Shown here piece by piece: positions 48,211 through 60,180 of a stretch of DNA of 64,000 nt (within the stretch, counting starts at the first letter, position 1; each line of letters begins with the position of its first letter). The position numbers were made by a program, and so were the translations under genes. Source of the stretch: Lytechinus pictus. Taxonomy: Eukaryota > Echinodermata > Echinoidea > Temnopleuroida > Toxopneustidae. Under the pieces are notes generated by a model. It did no database searches. It was given only the letters and a program-made list of their open reading frames with translations, and had not been told where the DNA came from. The stretch lies in contig NC_087262.1 in NCBI RefSeq assembly GCF_037042905.1, positions 26,129,001 through 26,193,000 of the forward strand. Direction: 5' to 3'.

Positions 48211-48639
48211 TCCTGTTCATGATTACCAATAATGCTTAAAATTTCCAAACTTTGGGTCATTTTGGAATATAAACAATTTTCAGCTGACAGATAGATAGAT
48301 ACCCATCCTGCTCATGCTTACAAAACTTCTCAGAATATTTTATTTTCAGGTCTATACAGAAGCTATCAAAAATCGCGTTCGCATTATTTGTTTGGACTTA
48401 TGAAATAAATCTCCCTTAACCATGTTAACTTGTTTGTATGAATAAAGTTAAGATGTTAATAAACGCGTTAGTCTTAAGTAAGAACTACACCCTAGGAAAC
48501 AACAACAAAAATCAGCATTTAACTCCTCATAATAATAATAAATAATAATAATGATAATAAGGTCATATTTTACTCAGGTTAGCCGCTTTAGATATAAAAA
48601 ATGTTCTCCCAGCGGGCCCTGTTTAACATGATAATGTTA

Positions 48640-48850
48640 TAATTACCCCGGCTTTAGCACGGCTATACCTTGATCGAGAGCTCGAGCATTCGAGGAATTT
48701 CTTCCTACTGGGTACCCGTTCACCTGACCTGGGTCGAGTGCAGCACAATGTGAGTAAATTTCTTGCTGAAGGAAAACACGCGATGGCTTGGATTCGAATC
48801 ACTCTGATTGAAAGACGAGAGTCGTAACCACTATACCATGACGCCCGATC
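48640..48850 (-). mobile_element. tRNA-derived SINE S4
   Basis: The minus-strand head GGGCGTCATGGTATAGTGG and GATTCGAATCCAAGCC resemble tRNA A and B boxes. The body shares GGGTACCCAGTAGGA with S3. Same orientation as S3. Confidence 0.7.
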
Positions 48851-49989
48851 GGGAAAATATATTGGATGAAAATACCCCCTCCTCCCTATTTGCGAAAGCA
48901 AAATCCACCCTTGGTAAAGAAATAAAAAGCGCCCATCCACATAATTCTAGTAGGGCTTACTCCGATGAAAGGGCAATATCTGTGCTCCCTGGTCACATTT
49001 GTTCTTAAAAAAAGTGGTATTACATCATATTCATGGATAGTTTGCTTTTTATCAAGTCATCATTAACAAAGTGGTCTGCAGTTGCCCTTTTTCATGTGAT
49101 TATGAAATAAGATAATTCAACATGCATTCAAGGCACCTGTTTGCCTAACGAGGAGGGGTTGCCATTTATTACACAAGTACACATGATAATCCATATAAAA
49201 CTTAACTTACTTTGGCTTACATCAAGTTAATTATAAATTTGATGAAATTTCACTTTCCCCATTCATTTACACATGGACAATTGTCCCGTACTTTTACATT
49301 TTGAGCTATTGCATAAAAACAACAATGAGTTCTATCATATCATTTATGGCTAATAAACCTTGACAAGATAAAAGATGAAAACATGATAATGAGCGATTTC
49401 CAGCTTATTCCAATTCACAGAGTTTTAATGACATACTTTTACAAAAAAAATCCCTATTTGTCTGGTCCCGTACGTCACAGAGCTAATTAAAATATGACAT
49501 TGTAGATTTTATTTAATAAAGAAGTCACAACAGCCTTCCAAAATCCTTTAAAGATTCTCTATTGTGCTTTTATTTTTTAATGTTATACTTTAAAGTCTCT
49601 AAATGTCCCATACGTCACAAGTCAAATAGCTTGGACCTGCCCTCATATGATATTACATGTTTTTTTTTACAGATTTGACATTAAAAAGCAATTTTACTGA
49701 ACCCTAAAATGTTAAACTAATGGTAATTCCACGTGCTCAAGGGGGAATATTTTTTTGTTTTATTACAGGACAATGCGGTAAAAATGGTGTATCTCATATT
49801 TCATACAATAAAATGCAAAAGAAATAGTGAGTGGCATCAACAGTCCTCTTGTATGCATATATAGAACAGGATGTGCATAACTGTTTTTTTTCTAAACTAA
49901 GCAAAACTGGAAAAAACAAAATTATTTCACATCCGACTTTCATAAACTTCTGTGTTATGCTTGTTTCTTCTCTATCAAATTTGAAATAC

Positions 49990-51330
49990 GACTGATATTG
50001 ATTTTAGTTAACAAAATTCCTGTTGAATTCACGAGAACCAAGTAAAGAGTGTGTTAAATGCCTTAATAACAAGATATTTAAAGACGTAATATCTTCTAAA
50101 AAATAATTATATAATATTGACTGGCATAGAATGAGATACAAACCTATATTGCCCGATGTGAATCCAATATTGTCCAAGCCGAAGGCGCGGGCAATATTGG
50201 ATTCAGAGAGGGAAATATAGGTTTGTATCTCATTCTATTGCCAGTTAATATTATTATTATTACCTATATAGTAAATTGTTTCAAAAAATTTCCCCAAAAT
50301 CTGTGTTGATAAATTTCCCCAAAATCTGAACAATAAAATTTGACACATATAATTTGCCCAAAATCTTTCCAAGGGTCTCTATCCAATGTCGCGAAATCGC
50401 TTGGAAGAGATTTTTCAAGCAGATACTCACGGAATACAGCAACGGCCTGTTTCGTAGACTTTTTGGTATTTTCAGTGTCTTTGTCACTATATTTTCAAAT
50501 TCGTCTGCACCATTACTAGCGAATCTCTTAGAAGTAGCCATTTTCTCACGTCACATACCGGTACACACTGCGCTGCGCTGTATAGAGCCTCGCTGCGCTA
50601 CAACTGCGGTCTCTTCACAAACTGGTTCCAACCGGATTTCGCGAATATTGCCCGCTGTTAAATTTACACACAAAGTCAATGGGAAAACCGGAAGAGAGAA
50701 AATACGGCACGATATTGACCGCTGCGAAATCAGAGAAAGCAAAATATTGATAATGATTGCCACGGAGAAACACTTCGTATAGGTAATAATAGTTTATATT
50801 TTGAAGAACGTCTATTAAACTGATCTCTCTGATTAAATCTGACAAAATAAACATACCATTTTGTTATAAATGCCTGCAAGATATTTGGGGGTATATCATG
50901 ATTAAAATATTACATTGAATTCAGATCTAAAAGTGCTTTAAAATGTGCACAAAATTTATTTCATAATTTGAAATGTCTCTAGCCCTACTTGCCCCCCTCC
51001 AAGACCTTACCCCCGCTCACTCGCTGCGCTCCCTCTCCGAGTCTACCGTTTTTGCATTCTTCCAGGTTGGCAAGTTTGTCATTTTTAGATATGAGTGGTT
51101 CAACCTACCTCATTTAATGCCATTATTAAAATTCTCATGAAATTTACTTGCAAAAAATTAGGCTAATTTTGTAAACATCAAAGGATCATTAGCTTTGGAT
51201 GACCTAACAAAAACAAGGCATAAGCGATGTTGTGTCTCGCCCACTTGTGAAAATGACCAGAAATATCGTGATTTGCAAGGGCACGCAACAGAATTGTATC
51301 AAAGGTCATTGTGAAATAAATTGGTGGAAT
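49990..51330. other. Intronic stretch with one hairpin
   Basis: An inverted repeat at 50122-50255 (GAATGAGATACAAACCTATA and its complement, with CAATATTG inside) is the only clear structure. 50380-50770 is CpG-richer but shows no exon supported by splice sites and homology. Confidence 0.5.
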
Positions 51331-51745
51331 AACATTTGTCATAAGAGTCTTGAATGTAAACTTTAACGTTGACCACAAAATGACCTTTGACCTTACCATG
51401 TGACCTCCAAACACAATAACATTCAGGTCTCCTGAGTAAAGCTACATGTACAACCCAAATTTTATTGAAAAGTGGCTTACGGTTGCAGAGTTATGTGTCA
51501 TAAGAGAGTCTTGCATGTAAACTTTAACATTGACCTGAAAATTACCTCTGACCTTCACATGTGACCTCTGACTGCAGCATTACATGTACATGCAGGTCCT
51601 TTATAAAGTACATCTACCATCCAAGTTTGGTTAAAAAGTGACTTGTATTTACGGTTGCAGAGTTATATGTCATAATGTTCGTGACAGACGGACGACAACA
51701 ACATTTGGATCCTAAGTCTCACCTCCACCTCTGGTGGGCGAGACG
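51330..51745 (+). mobile_element. Diverged tandem-core element
   Basis: Two units of about 180 bp share CTTGCATGTAAACTTTAACA, TGACCTTTGACCTTACC / ACCTCTGACCTTCAC and GGTTGCAGAGTTATGTGTC. The end carries GGTGGGCGAGACGAAAAA, comparable to the GGCGAGACAAAAA end of the P family. A related but distinct subfamily. Confidence 0.55.
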
Positions 51746-52133
51746 AAAAACGGGGCAAGTTCAAGGTGCATGACCATAAGCTTCGATATACTTTGTCAAG
51801 TAAGTGGTGACATTGACATTTCTTTTTCAAAACATGCCAAATGTAGACTCTAAATGGTTTTATTGAAATCCAGTTTACATCAATATGGGTTGTAACATTT
51901 TGCATTGATAATGATTCTGGAGAGAAAGTTTTATAATATATTCGGACAACACAGATATGTGGTTTAAGGATTTTGAAGGGGGTGCTCAACATTAAATACA
52001 GGCATTTCGTCTCCCAAAAACTTGACATGCGAATGAAAAAAAGTGTTCAGCAAAAATGAAGGTTATATAGACCTAAATTTTGTTTCCTTAGAACAAATCT
52101 GACAAGCAAAACATAGAGGGGAGGGGGGTGTTA

Positions 52134-52293
52134 CTCCCACAAATGTACTAAACACCCACAAATGTAATAACACTTTACCCACAAATGTACATGTAACAAT
52201 GTCACCCACAAATGTAAAAATGCACTTTACCCACAAATATAATAACTTTTGATCGCCCACAAATGTAATAATGACTTTACCCACAAATGTAAT
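52134..52293. repeat. Minisatellite CCCACAAATGTAATAA
   Basis: Eight copies of ACCCACAAATGTAA(TAA), with spacing alternating between about 16 and 27 bp. Confidence 0.85.
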
Positions 52294-52504
52294 AAATTTG
52301 AAGGGATTATTGGCGAATCTGTTCTCAAATAAAACCCTATAGTAATGTGTTCATATAGTGCAAAGTCACATTCTTTCTCCAGACCTGCTTATATAAAACA
52401 TTTAAACAATCTTCCAAAGACCCCATAATCAATTCTTCTTAATGTTGAATAACTGTGTGTGTGTATTTGAGTTTTTTCAGATGTGTATCAATCTGATATG
52501 ATTA

Positions 52505-52640
52505 TTTACGTCTGGGATGGACCTTTAATGTCACCATCCGAAAGACGTGACCAGGGTTCGAATCTCGAACCTCTGCATCAATTTGTAACTTCCCTACGTA
52601 GCTTGGATTACAGGTGCACGCCACAATGCCCAGTTAACAT
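52505..52640 (+). mobile_element. SINE-like fragment
   Basis: Contains GGGTTCGAATCTCGAAC, a plausible B box, followed by a short body. The A-box side is not convincing. Confidence 0.35.
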
Positions 52641-52828
52641 AGAAATATAGCAGTCTTTACTCAAGACCCAGATATTTCAAATAACAAATCATAAAAAACA
52701 AAACAAAATATGATAATAATAAAAAACAGATCCACTGTCTTATTGATGTTGAATAACATGGAAACATAAAGTAGTCCATCCCTAGACCCAGTTATTTCAA
52801 AATAATTATCCTATCTAAAATCTTATAA

Positions 52829-53850
52829 AAACAAGTGGAACGCCTCTGGCAGTCTCGCCTGCATTACGCGATTTAATATAGCAGCAGTGCTAACTTTGAA
52901 AACTACTATAAAATAATCATTCACAAAAACACCATTCATATAATGACATAATACCACGTTCATTGACCATAAATGACATTTGAACAGTGACTTAAGACTT
53001 GTCAACTACACCCATGTCCACATTTCATTCACTCTATCCATAAACTTTCAAAGTTATGACGGCAATTCAACAATTACCCCAACATGGCCTAAGTTTATTG
53101 ACCTTAACTGACCTTTGACCTTGGTTTTGTGACCTGAAACTCACAGGGGATGTTCAGTGATACTTGATTACGCTTATATCCCGAGTTTTATGAACTAGAT
53201 CTATAAACTTTCAGAGTAAGGATGGTAATTCAACAAATACCCCCAATACGGCCAAAGTTCATTGACCTTAAATGACATTTGACCATGGTCATGTGACCTG
53301 AAACTCGCACAAGATATTCAGTGGTACTTGATTAACCTAATGTCCAAGTTTCATGAACTAGATCCATAAATTTTCAAAGTTATGATGGTAATTCAACAAA
53401 TACCCCCAACTTGGCCAAAGTTAATTTACCCTAAATGACCTTTGACCTTGGTCACGTGACCTGAAACTCGAGCAGGATGTTCACTAATACTTTATTAACC
53501 TTATGCCCAAGTTTCATGAACTAGGTCCATATACTTTCTAAGTTATGATGTCATTTCAAAAACTTAACCTTCGGTTAAGATTTTGAAAATAATTCTCCCA
53601 ACATGGTCTAAGTTTATTGACCCTAAATGACCTTTGACCTTGGTCATGTGACCTGAAACTCAGGCAGGATATTCAGTAATACTTGATTAACCTTATGTCC
53701 AAGTTTCATACACTAGGTCCATATAATTTCTAAGTTATGATGTCATTTCAAAAACTTAACCTTAGGTTAAGATTTGATGTTGACGCCGCCGCCGCCGCCA
53801 TCGGAAAAGCGGCGCCTAGTCTCGCTCTGCTATGCAGGCGAGACAAAAAA
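52829..53850 (+). mobile_element. Tandem-core element P7 (most complete copy)
   Basis: 5' end AAGTGGAACGCCTCTGGCAG, then subterminal GTCTCGCCTGCAT. The core has about five monomers of roughly 160 bp with TGACCTTTGACCTTGGTCA, GTGACCTGAAACTC, GATGTTCAGT and TTTCATGAACTAGATCC. Next comes a (GCC)n microsatellite at 53785-53800. Last is the 3' hairpin GTCTCGCTCTGCTATGCAG / GCGAGAC, then A-rich sequence. The 3' copy of ATGCAGGCGAGAC is inverted relative to the 5' one. This architecture matches Helentron-associated (pearl-type) non-autonomous elements; the class is inference. Confidence 0.8.
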
Positions 53851-54236
53851 CCAGAACAACAGAATCTAAGACCCAACAATCCTTCAAACTAAGAACCTAT
53901 AATAAAATCTCATTTGAAAATACATGATCTTTGAATTTGAAAATCAGATATTGCATTACACAAGAATTGAACAAAATTTAAAAGGTAATGTTTGTTGCGC
54001 ATATATACATGTACGGATATAACAGACCCGTTTGATAACTCTTAAATTTGTCACTTTTATTTCAATGTACTTATTAATTGATGAACTCTAATGATCTCTG
54101 TGTTGTTTTCCTTTCCCTTCTTTGCAACTCCTTTCTTCCTGTTGTTTGTCTTTCTCTATCCATCTCTCTTCCTCTCTTTCTTTCTATTGTTGTAGATACT
54201 ACTGCTTTTTTCCCCTTATGGCACAAGTCATGTTCT

Positions 54237-56119
54237 TAAAGGAGAACTATATTGATTATGAATGTGGTCTTATTATATGTCAATGGAAAGGTAATGATGT
54301 GGGGATTATCAGTGGGTCATAAAAAAATAACGAAAATAATACATAAGGTGAAAATCGCCGATTAAAAAACGCTCAAAATGCCTCTCCGAAATATGCCTCG
54401 CATCAGTCTCTGAATTGACTTGAATTTGATGACGTCACTTTCTGTACGACATGCGTGATTGGCTCTCCCACGTGAAGCTCCACTTGCATGCAAAACCTGT
54501 TGCGAGGGTACGTTTTCTCCACACTGTCACTGAATACTTCGATCACGAAATGAAAGAAAACCCAGAATTTTATCTAGATTTGGATTTTCAAATTGATGAT
54601 TTTGAAGATGAAGAGAATGATGATGAAATGAACAACAAAGTGACGTAGTTGGAGGTAAATTGGGGGAATTACGCCGAAGATGATGAGTCGGACAATTCAA
54701 CTTGCAACACGATCACATGCCGATTCGCTACCTAACTCATGCAGCTGCTAAGTGCTAGCTACACCGCGCGGGCCAAATTGAATTCATGAAAATGAATTAC
54801 CACACTGTCCAGACAGAGTCTCTTACCTCTGTGACTATGAAGAAGGAAAATAACGATAAAACTGTACTTACAAACAAGTGAATGTAATCCGAACCTGAAG
54901 GCAACTCAACGAATAGCAGCAGACGATATGCACCGACGATAAACTTCATGTGGCTGGGATAGATCGTCACTCGTTCTGTTAGATGTAATTTTTATCTCAT
55001 TAATTTGACAAAATTACGAAACTCTGGGAATTATTTATCTATATAAAAATATAGTAACATCTCGTATTATTTTTTAAATTACGATAAAACCTTTTAAAAG
55101 CTCGTATATGTGATCGTAATCAAAATCACAAACATGCCGTATTGCTTGCTTGTCTTGGCTGAGAGAGTAGATCTATGCACGTGTTGCACAGCTCTCAATC
55201 AAGCTACGCATGTTGGGGATCTTTTACATCTAATTTCAATTTACCTCAACGTTTTCCTTCAAAAAACGTTTTATCGTAATTTAAAAATTATACGAGATGT
55301 TACGATATTTTATATAGATGAATAATTCCCCGAGTTTTGTAATTTTGTCAAATTAATGAGATAAAAATTACATCTAACAGAACGAGTGACAATCTATCCC
55401 AGCCACATGAAGTTTATCATCGGTGCATATCGTCTGCTGCTATTCCTTGAGTTGATTTGCCTTCAGGTTCGGATTACATTCACTTATTTGTAAGTACAGT
55501 TTTATCCTTATTTTCCTTCTTCATAGTCACAGAAGTAAGAGACTCTGTCTGGACAGTGTGGTAAGTCATTTTCGTGAATTCAATTTGGCACGCGCGGTGT
55601 AGCTAGCACTTAGCAGCTGCATGAGTTGGTAGCGAATGGGCATGTGATCGTGTTGCAAGTTGAATTGTCCGACTCCTCGTCATCGATTCCCCCAATTTAC
55701 CCCCAACTACGTCACTTTGTTGTTCACTTCATCATCATTCTCTTCATCTTCAAAATCATCAATTTGAAAATCCAAATCTAGATAAAATTCTGGGTTTTCT
55801 TTCATTTCGTGATCGAAGTATTCAGTGACAATGTGGAGAAAACGTACCCTCGCAACAGGTTTTGCATGCAAGTGGAGCTTCACGTGGGAGAGCCAATCAC
55901 GCCTCTCGTACAGAAAGTGACGTCATAAGAAATCCCCAATTTCGCGGACGTAATTCTGCGTGTTTGAAGCATTCAGAGAGAGAACTTTAAACTATCAATT
56001 AACTGAGTTCCATCGGTCTCCATGATAAATGATGTACACCATCGTGTTCTCCTTATTTTCTCCTTTGATTTGATATATGATTCTCCATTTTTACGATTTT
56101 CAATATATTTCTCCTTTAA
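54237..56119. mobile_element. Long fold-back element H2 (about 1.88 kb)
   Basis: Begins TTAAAGGAGAACTATATTG and ends CAATATATTTCTCCTTTAA. It is the same family as H1, and its loop (about 55140-55190) is in the opposite orientation. The left arm has an intact 65-codon frame at 54451-54648. The right arm carries the complementary sequence at about 55720-55890. Confidence 0.8.
54451..54648 (+). CDS. Conserved short open frame on fold-back arm
   Basis: 65 codons: a basic start (MRDWLSHVKLHLHAKP), RVRFLHTVTEYFDHEMKENP, then a very acidic end (DFQIDDFEDEENDDE). The same peptide is encoded on the opposite arm of H2 and, with a frameshift, on H1. No family recognised. It may be a captured host exon or simply a constrained arm sequence. 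There is no evidence that it is translated. Confidence 0.3.
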   Translation: MRDWLSHVKLHLHAKPVARVRFLHTVTEYFDHEMKENPEFYLDLDFQIDDFEDEENDDEMNNKVT

Positions 56120-56439
56120 TGAACGATGAGTATATACCGGTAAATGACAATCTGAAGTGGCTGCACAGAAGTGTTGTTAGTGAAGGTGTTATTAGCGCTA
56201 ACAAGTCACTGACAAATCAGCCACTAACACCATGAGCAGAATTAACGCACAGAAAGCACTGTCAGGCACAGGTGTTGTTAGTGGGTTTGAGCCTTATATT
56301 TAGGCAAAATCTATTGTGATGTACAGTAGGCTCATTGTATTATTTCCATTAACAGGGGCTCGGATTTGCGACAGAGATTCTTACTTTGGGATGACATTGT
56401 ACCATTGTGTTAATTACTGAATTCTGATTATCTTAAAGA

Positions 56440-57135
56440 TCCAGACCAGACCCGAAAATGAAATTGATAAATTATATACCAATCGAAAGCTTATAAGCTA
56501 CTAAATACACCAAGGTATGCTTTATGCATTTTCACCGCTTCCCAGCTGAGTATTTTGCTTAAGAATATTAAAATTATCGGGTTTCGAACCCTGCTTAGAA
56601 AATAGGCTTTATTGTGCTTTTCACCTGCCTCGAGACCGTGACGTCACGTTGTGTAAGAAGCGTCGTGATTCCATAGGTTTGTACACAGAAAAACTGGGTG
56701 ATTTTTTTGCTTTCCAGATAACGCATTCCATTCTCTTCACTTCTATCACAGAGGGATATCACATATATTTTTACCCACAAGCTTGAATTTATGAAATCTG
56801 CAGTTTTGAACTAGTTTTTGCCATATTTTATTTCCTGCTTATTTGGCGCAGATTTCAATTCTATCTGCATTTAGATTATGTATAACAACTTTTCCTGACA
56901 TAGCAATTTAGGCCCAATAAGAGCCAAACAAAGAAATCACAAAAAAGGTAGTGAATAGTTGTAGGTTTACAACAATTTGAACAGTGAATAATTTCGAGTG
57001 CCATTGTCATCTGAAAAAAAAAAAAAAATGGATTCATAACATGGAAATGGAAGAAAATACCCAATGCTTTTGTACACAAACCTATGGAATCACAACCCTC
57101 CTGACACAACGTGACGTCATCATTTCCAGGCGACG
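56440..57135. mobile_element. Element B, second copy (truncated)
   Basis: GATCCAGACCAGACCCGAAA, TTATATACCAAT, GCATTTTCACCGCTTCCCAG, CGAGACCG, TTATTTCCTGCTTATTTGGC and TTTTCCTGACATAGCAAT run parallel to the copy at 2662-4811, without that copy's two insertions. Confidence 0.65.
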
Positions 57136-57149
57136 TGGGGGTGCTCAAT

Positions 57150-58160
57150 CGAAGCGTACTTTGGAGGAGCAGTTTCTTTGATTTTTATTTAATATTTTTA
57201 ACTATTGGAAGGAGATATATGTAATATTTTTGGTATATTCGTATTGTATGAATCATTACCTTTATTTTGATATATGATTGTTTTTACACCGGTCAGGGTC
57301 TTTAACCATAGTAGGTCCCCAGGTTCTGTTTTAACATAATTCATAGACCTTAACATCGATGAAAAATGATCTAATGTATGAACGGCAAAACTCAATTATT
57401 GTTTGATAGGGGGAGGCTATATAGGTTTGCTCGTAGAGTGAAAGAATGACTTCCATCTATGGAGGTGTGCATGTATATAGGAAAGCAGGATGTGAAGTAT
57501 AGTCATACAAACAATTGAAGACTAATTAAAAAAAAAATGAATTGAAAATATATGATAGAGTTTTGCATAACTTCCGTAAAAATTATATATGACTTACTGC
57601 AGTCGAGGTGATGATTGCATTTGTAATTTTCCCACTTATTAATTTATATATATGAAGTTATGTTCATTTAAACTGAATTTGTCCTTACAGTGGAAATTAG
57701 ATATGACCACTGCTTCAGTAATCATCATGACCATTGACAAGTATTACATAGGCCTACTTGTTGAAACATACATTTACCAGTTCATGGTAAAATCAGGAAA
57801 AGGGGAATGAGGTATGGGACCTTTTCTATTTATGGCTTTTATTGGTTTTGCAATCACAAACATAATCACAACATGAATATATCGTTGGTATACTTAATGG
57901 GGAAAACAAGGTAATAACAGCAGTAATAATAAGTTATTAATAACAACAATCATGAAAAAGGAAAATGGGACTTGGCTTCGTAATTCCATTCTAGGATATT
58001 CATGGTGGCATGGATAGGCATCAATGTTTTCAAAAATGCTGTACAGTTTCCACTTCATTCAGTTCATTATCTTTCTTCATTATTTTCCATTGAAGAATTC
58101 TCTTATTGATTGAAATTACAGTCTTCACATCTAATTCCATTCCGTTTTCTGTTTGCTCTC
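57150..58160. other. Stretch with nothing assigned
   Basis: AT-rich. No exon, SINE box or inverted repeat recognised. Confidence 0.45.
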
Positions 58161-58164
58161 TAAA

Positions 58165-58405
58165 GCACTGGCGGATCCAAAGCAATAATGATTTTTTTAT
58201 GTAAACATGCCAGCCATTTTTACCCATGTGTGTCCCCCCCCCCTTGGAAGCAATTAAGGACCCTTTTTTTACTTGTCAATTTTTGTTGGGACAATAATAC
58301 CTTAAATATTAGATGTACCGTAAACCTTTTTTTTTTTGGGGGGGGGCTTATCAAACCTTTTCTCGGGAAAATGTGCCATTTTAGAAGAAAATGGATCTGC
58401 CCCTA
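58165..58405. mobile_element. Small MITE with GGCGGATCC-type ends
   Basis: GCACTGGCGGATCCAAAG at the left and AATGGATCTGCCCCTAGG at the right are imperfect inverted ends around C- and G-runs. A similar unit is suggested at 10310-10500. Confidence 0.5.
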
Positions 58406-59196
58406 GGCTGGACTACCCTTTTAATTCAATCTACGTATATTTTAAAGCACTTGATATAAAAAGGAGACTGGTTTTACACAAGACACCCAAGAGATATTCA
58501 CTAACATTGTCACTATCGGTGCCCTTGGCACTGTGTTAGTGAATAGTTCAAACATTAGCGCTAATGTTAGCTTTTGTGCGACCTTGTAATGTTACTCTAA
58601 CAGTGCTAGCTAGTGATTGGGCTAACATTATCCTTCTGTGCAAGCAAAACCTCGCTATCAGTGCTGTTAGTGCTCCCCTCTGCTCTCCCCCCTCTCTCTC
58701 TCAATCTCTTTCCTTTCTCACATTTCTGTTCTATCTCTGCTCTTCTTCTCCTTACACATTTCTGCTGAACGTACTCTCACGATTTTTAGTTTTGCTTGAT
58801 AAATTTGATGTATATTTATGAATATTCTCATTTTATATACATGTATAATAACACCAACTGTTTATATCAATTTTGATTATGCATGGATAAAAAAATCCTG
58901 TTTCCATCCACATAGGCAAGTTTGTTTTAAATATTTTAATTTTTTAAGCACTGTGTCACTATGCAATTGATTTTCATATAATCTTGTACTTATTTTGTAA
59001 AATATTCTGCAATTCAGCCTTTGGCTGCGAATGAATTTGAATAAACCATTACCATTACCACTACAACATTCATTCACACAGTATTTGAAGAACACCTTCC
59101 AGTCTATCATCAAGAGTTAATATCAGAATATTCATGGTGTTAGTGGCTGATTTGTCAGTGACTTGTTAGCGCTAATAACACCTTCACTAACTTGCG

Positions 59197-59525
59197 CTCA
59201 AGAAACAAATCACTCTTAATAGTTCCTGCTACCAATACCCAGTCTTATTGTTCACGATCTTTTCATTCCACATCCCCTCAACTATGGAACAATCTACCAC
59301 AAAGTATAAAACAAGCAGATTCAACAGAGAAATTCAAATCCATGTTAAAAACCTACGTTTTTGTTAAATAGCATTTGCATGTGGAGCCCCTCAACTGTCT
59401 ACAGTCTACTGTAAACTATACAATTACTTATTCTTTGCTGAAATTCCTTCTCACTTTCTATTATTTCCTAAGTGCTCAGAGACATGTTTTGTGATAAGCG
59501 CTATACAAATAATGTTAATTATTAT
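59197..59525 (+). pseudogene. CR1/L2-type LINE 3' end
   Basis: The plus-strand frame at about 59250-59365 reads RSFHSTSPQLWNNLPQSIKQ and ends KSMLKTYVFVK-stop, the usual LINE C-terminal block. The 3' UTR has GTGATAAGCGCTATACAAAT and an ATTATT tail. 5'-truncated and inactive. Confidence 0.75.
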
Positions 59526-60180
59526 CATTAAGGGACCTAACCAAAAGGCATAACATTTCCCTCTGAAAATCTGAATAACAGCAAGTTCTTGCTGGCTAGT
59601 AAAGTAATCAACAGAAATCAAAAGTATAACAGCTTATCAATACAATTAACTTATAATATACCATTAAGATTCAATACTTTTTAGCATGTGCCTCGTAATT
59701 ATATTTCCTTTTTTTTCTAAGTGATAATATCTAGTCAATCATGACCTAAATGTTGTCAATATGCTCTTTAAGTAATTCAATTGTGCATATATCTGCTTTG
59801 TGAAATTAAGCAAAACTTTAGAATATCGTAAATTTCTAATTTTCCTTCTATTTTTGATGAAATTTTAGTGTTATGCTTGTTAGGATTTTTTCTTTTTATT
59901 TATATCAACTGTTTGTTGTTAATAGAATAAAAATAGTAAATACGAAAATACAAAAAAATTGTCACAATTCATGAAAACCAACTTGAAAGTGCAGCATTAA
60001 AAATTAAGTCCCTTACGTTGATCCTCCACCCGATCCAGTACAGTTTCAACTTACAACTCTGGCTATATACAACCCATGCATAAAAAAATAGAATTATCAC
60101 TGAAGGTGATTAATACCCTCGCTGTACGCCATTACCAAAGCAACAGTTTTAAACACATGAAAAAATATGTCTGCCTATCA
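59526..60180. other. Stretch with nothing assigned
   Basis: AT-rich. 59770-59920 resembles decayed MITE A (GTGAAATTAAGCAAAACTTT, TTGATGAAATTTTAGTGTTA). Otherwise empty. Confidence 0.45.

Larger units (their letters stand above)
44854..49642. mobile_element. 4.8-kb element J with GGGCAGGTCC termini
   Basis: Inverted ends GGGCAGGTCCAAGCTATT / AATAGCTTGGACCTGCCC. Near both ends the motif GTCCCGTACGTCAC, or close variants and complements, recurs (about 44985, 45150, 45345; 49270, 49465, 49605), giving symmetric subterminal repeats. The interior holds SINEs, a MITE A fragment and low-complexity DNA. No transposase is visible, no clear target duplication was found, and no superfamily is assigned. 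Confidence 0.65.
44617..49985. mobile_element. MITE A, split by element J
   Basis: The left half is 44617-44853 (GGTTAAGTCCATCCCAG, then CTCACTCACT). The right half is 49643-49985 (CCACGTGCTCAAGGGGGAAT to GTTATGCTTG). They become contiguous when 44854-49642 is removed. Confidence 0.65.
56176..59191. repeat. 3-kb segment bounded by a perfect 59-bp inverted repeat
   Basis: 56176-56234 and 59133-59191 are exact reverse complements by eye (starts GTTAGTGAAGGTGTTATTAG, includes AGCGCTAACAAGTCACTGAC). Between them lie an element B copy, unassigned DNA and a GGCGGATCC-type MITE. It could be a DNA transposon with long ends or two inverted copies of a short repeat. No transposase is visible. Confidence 0.7.

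Noticed and set aside
52063..52284. Minus-strand frame with repeated TFVG/LWV
   Set aside because: A translation of the CCCACAAATGTAA minisatellite.
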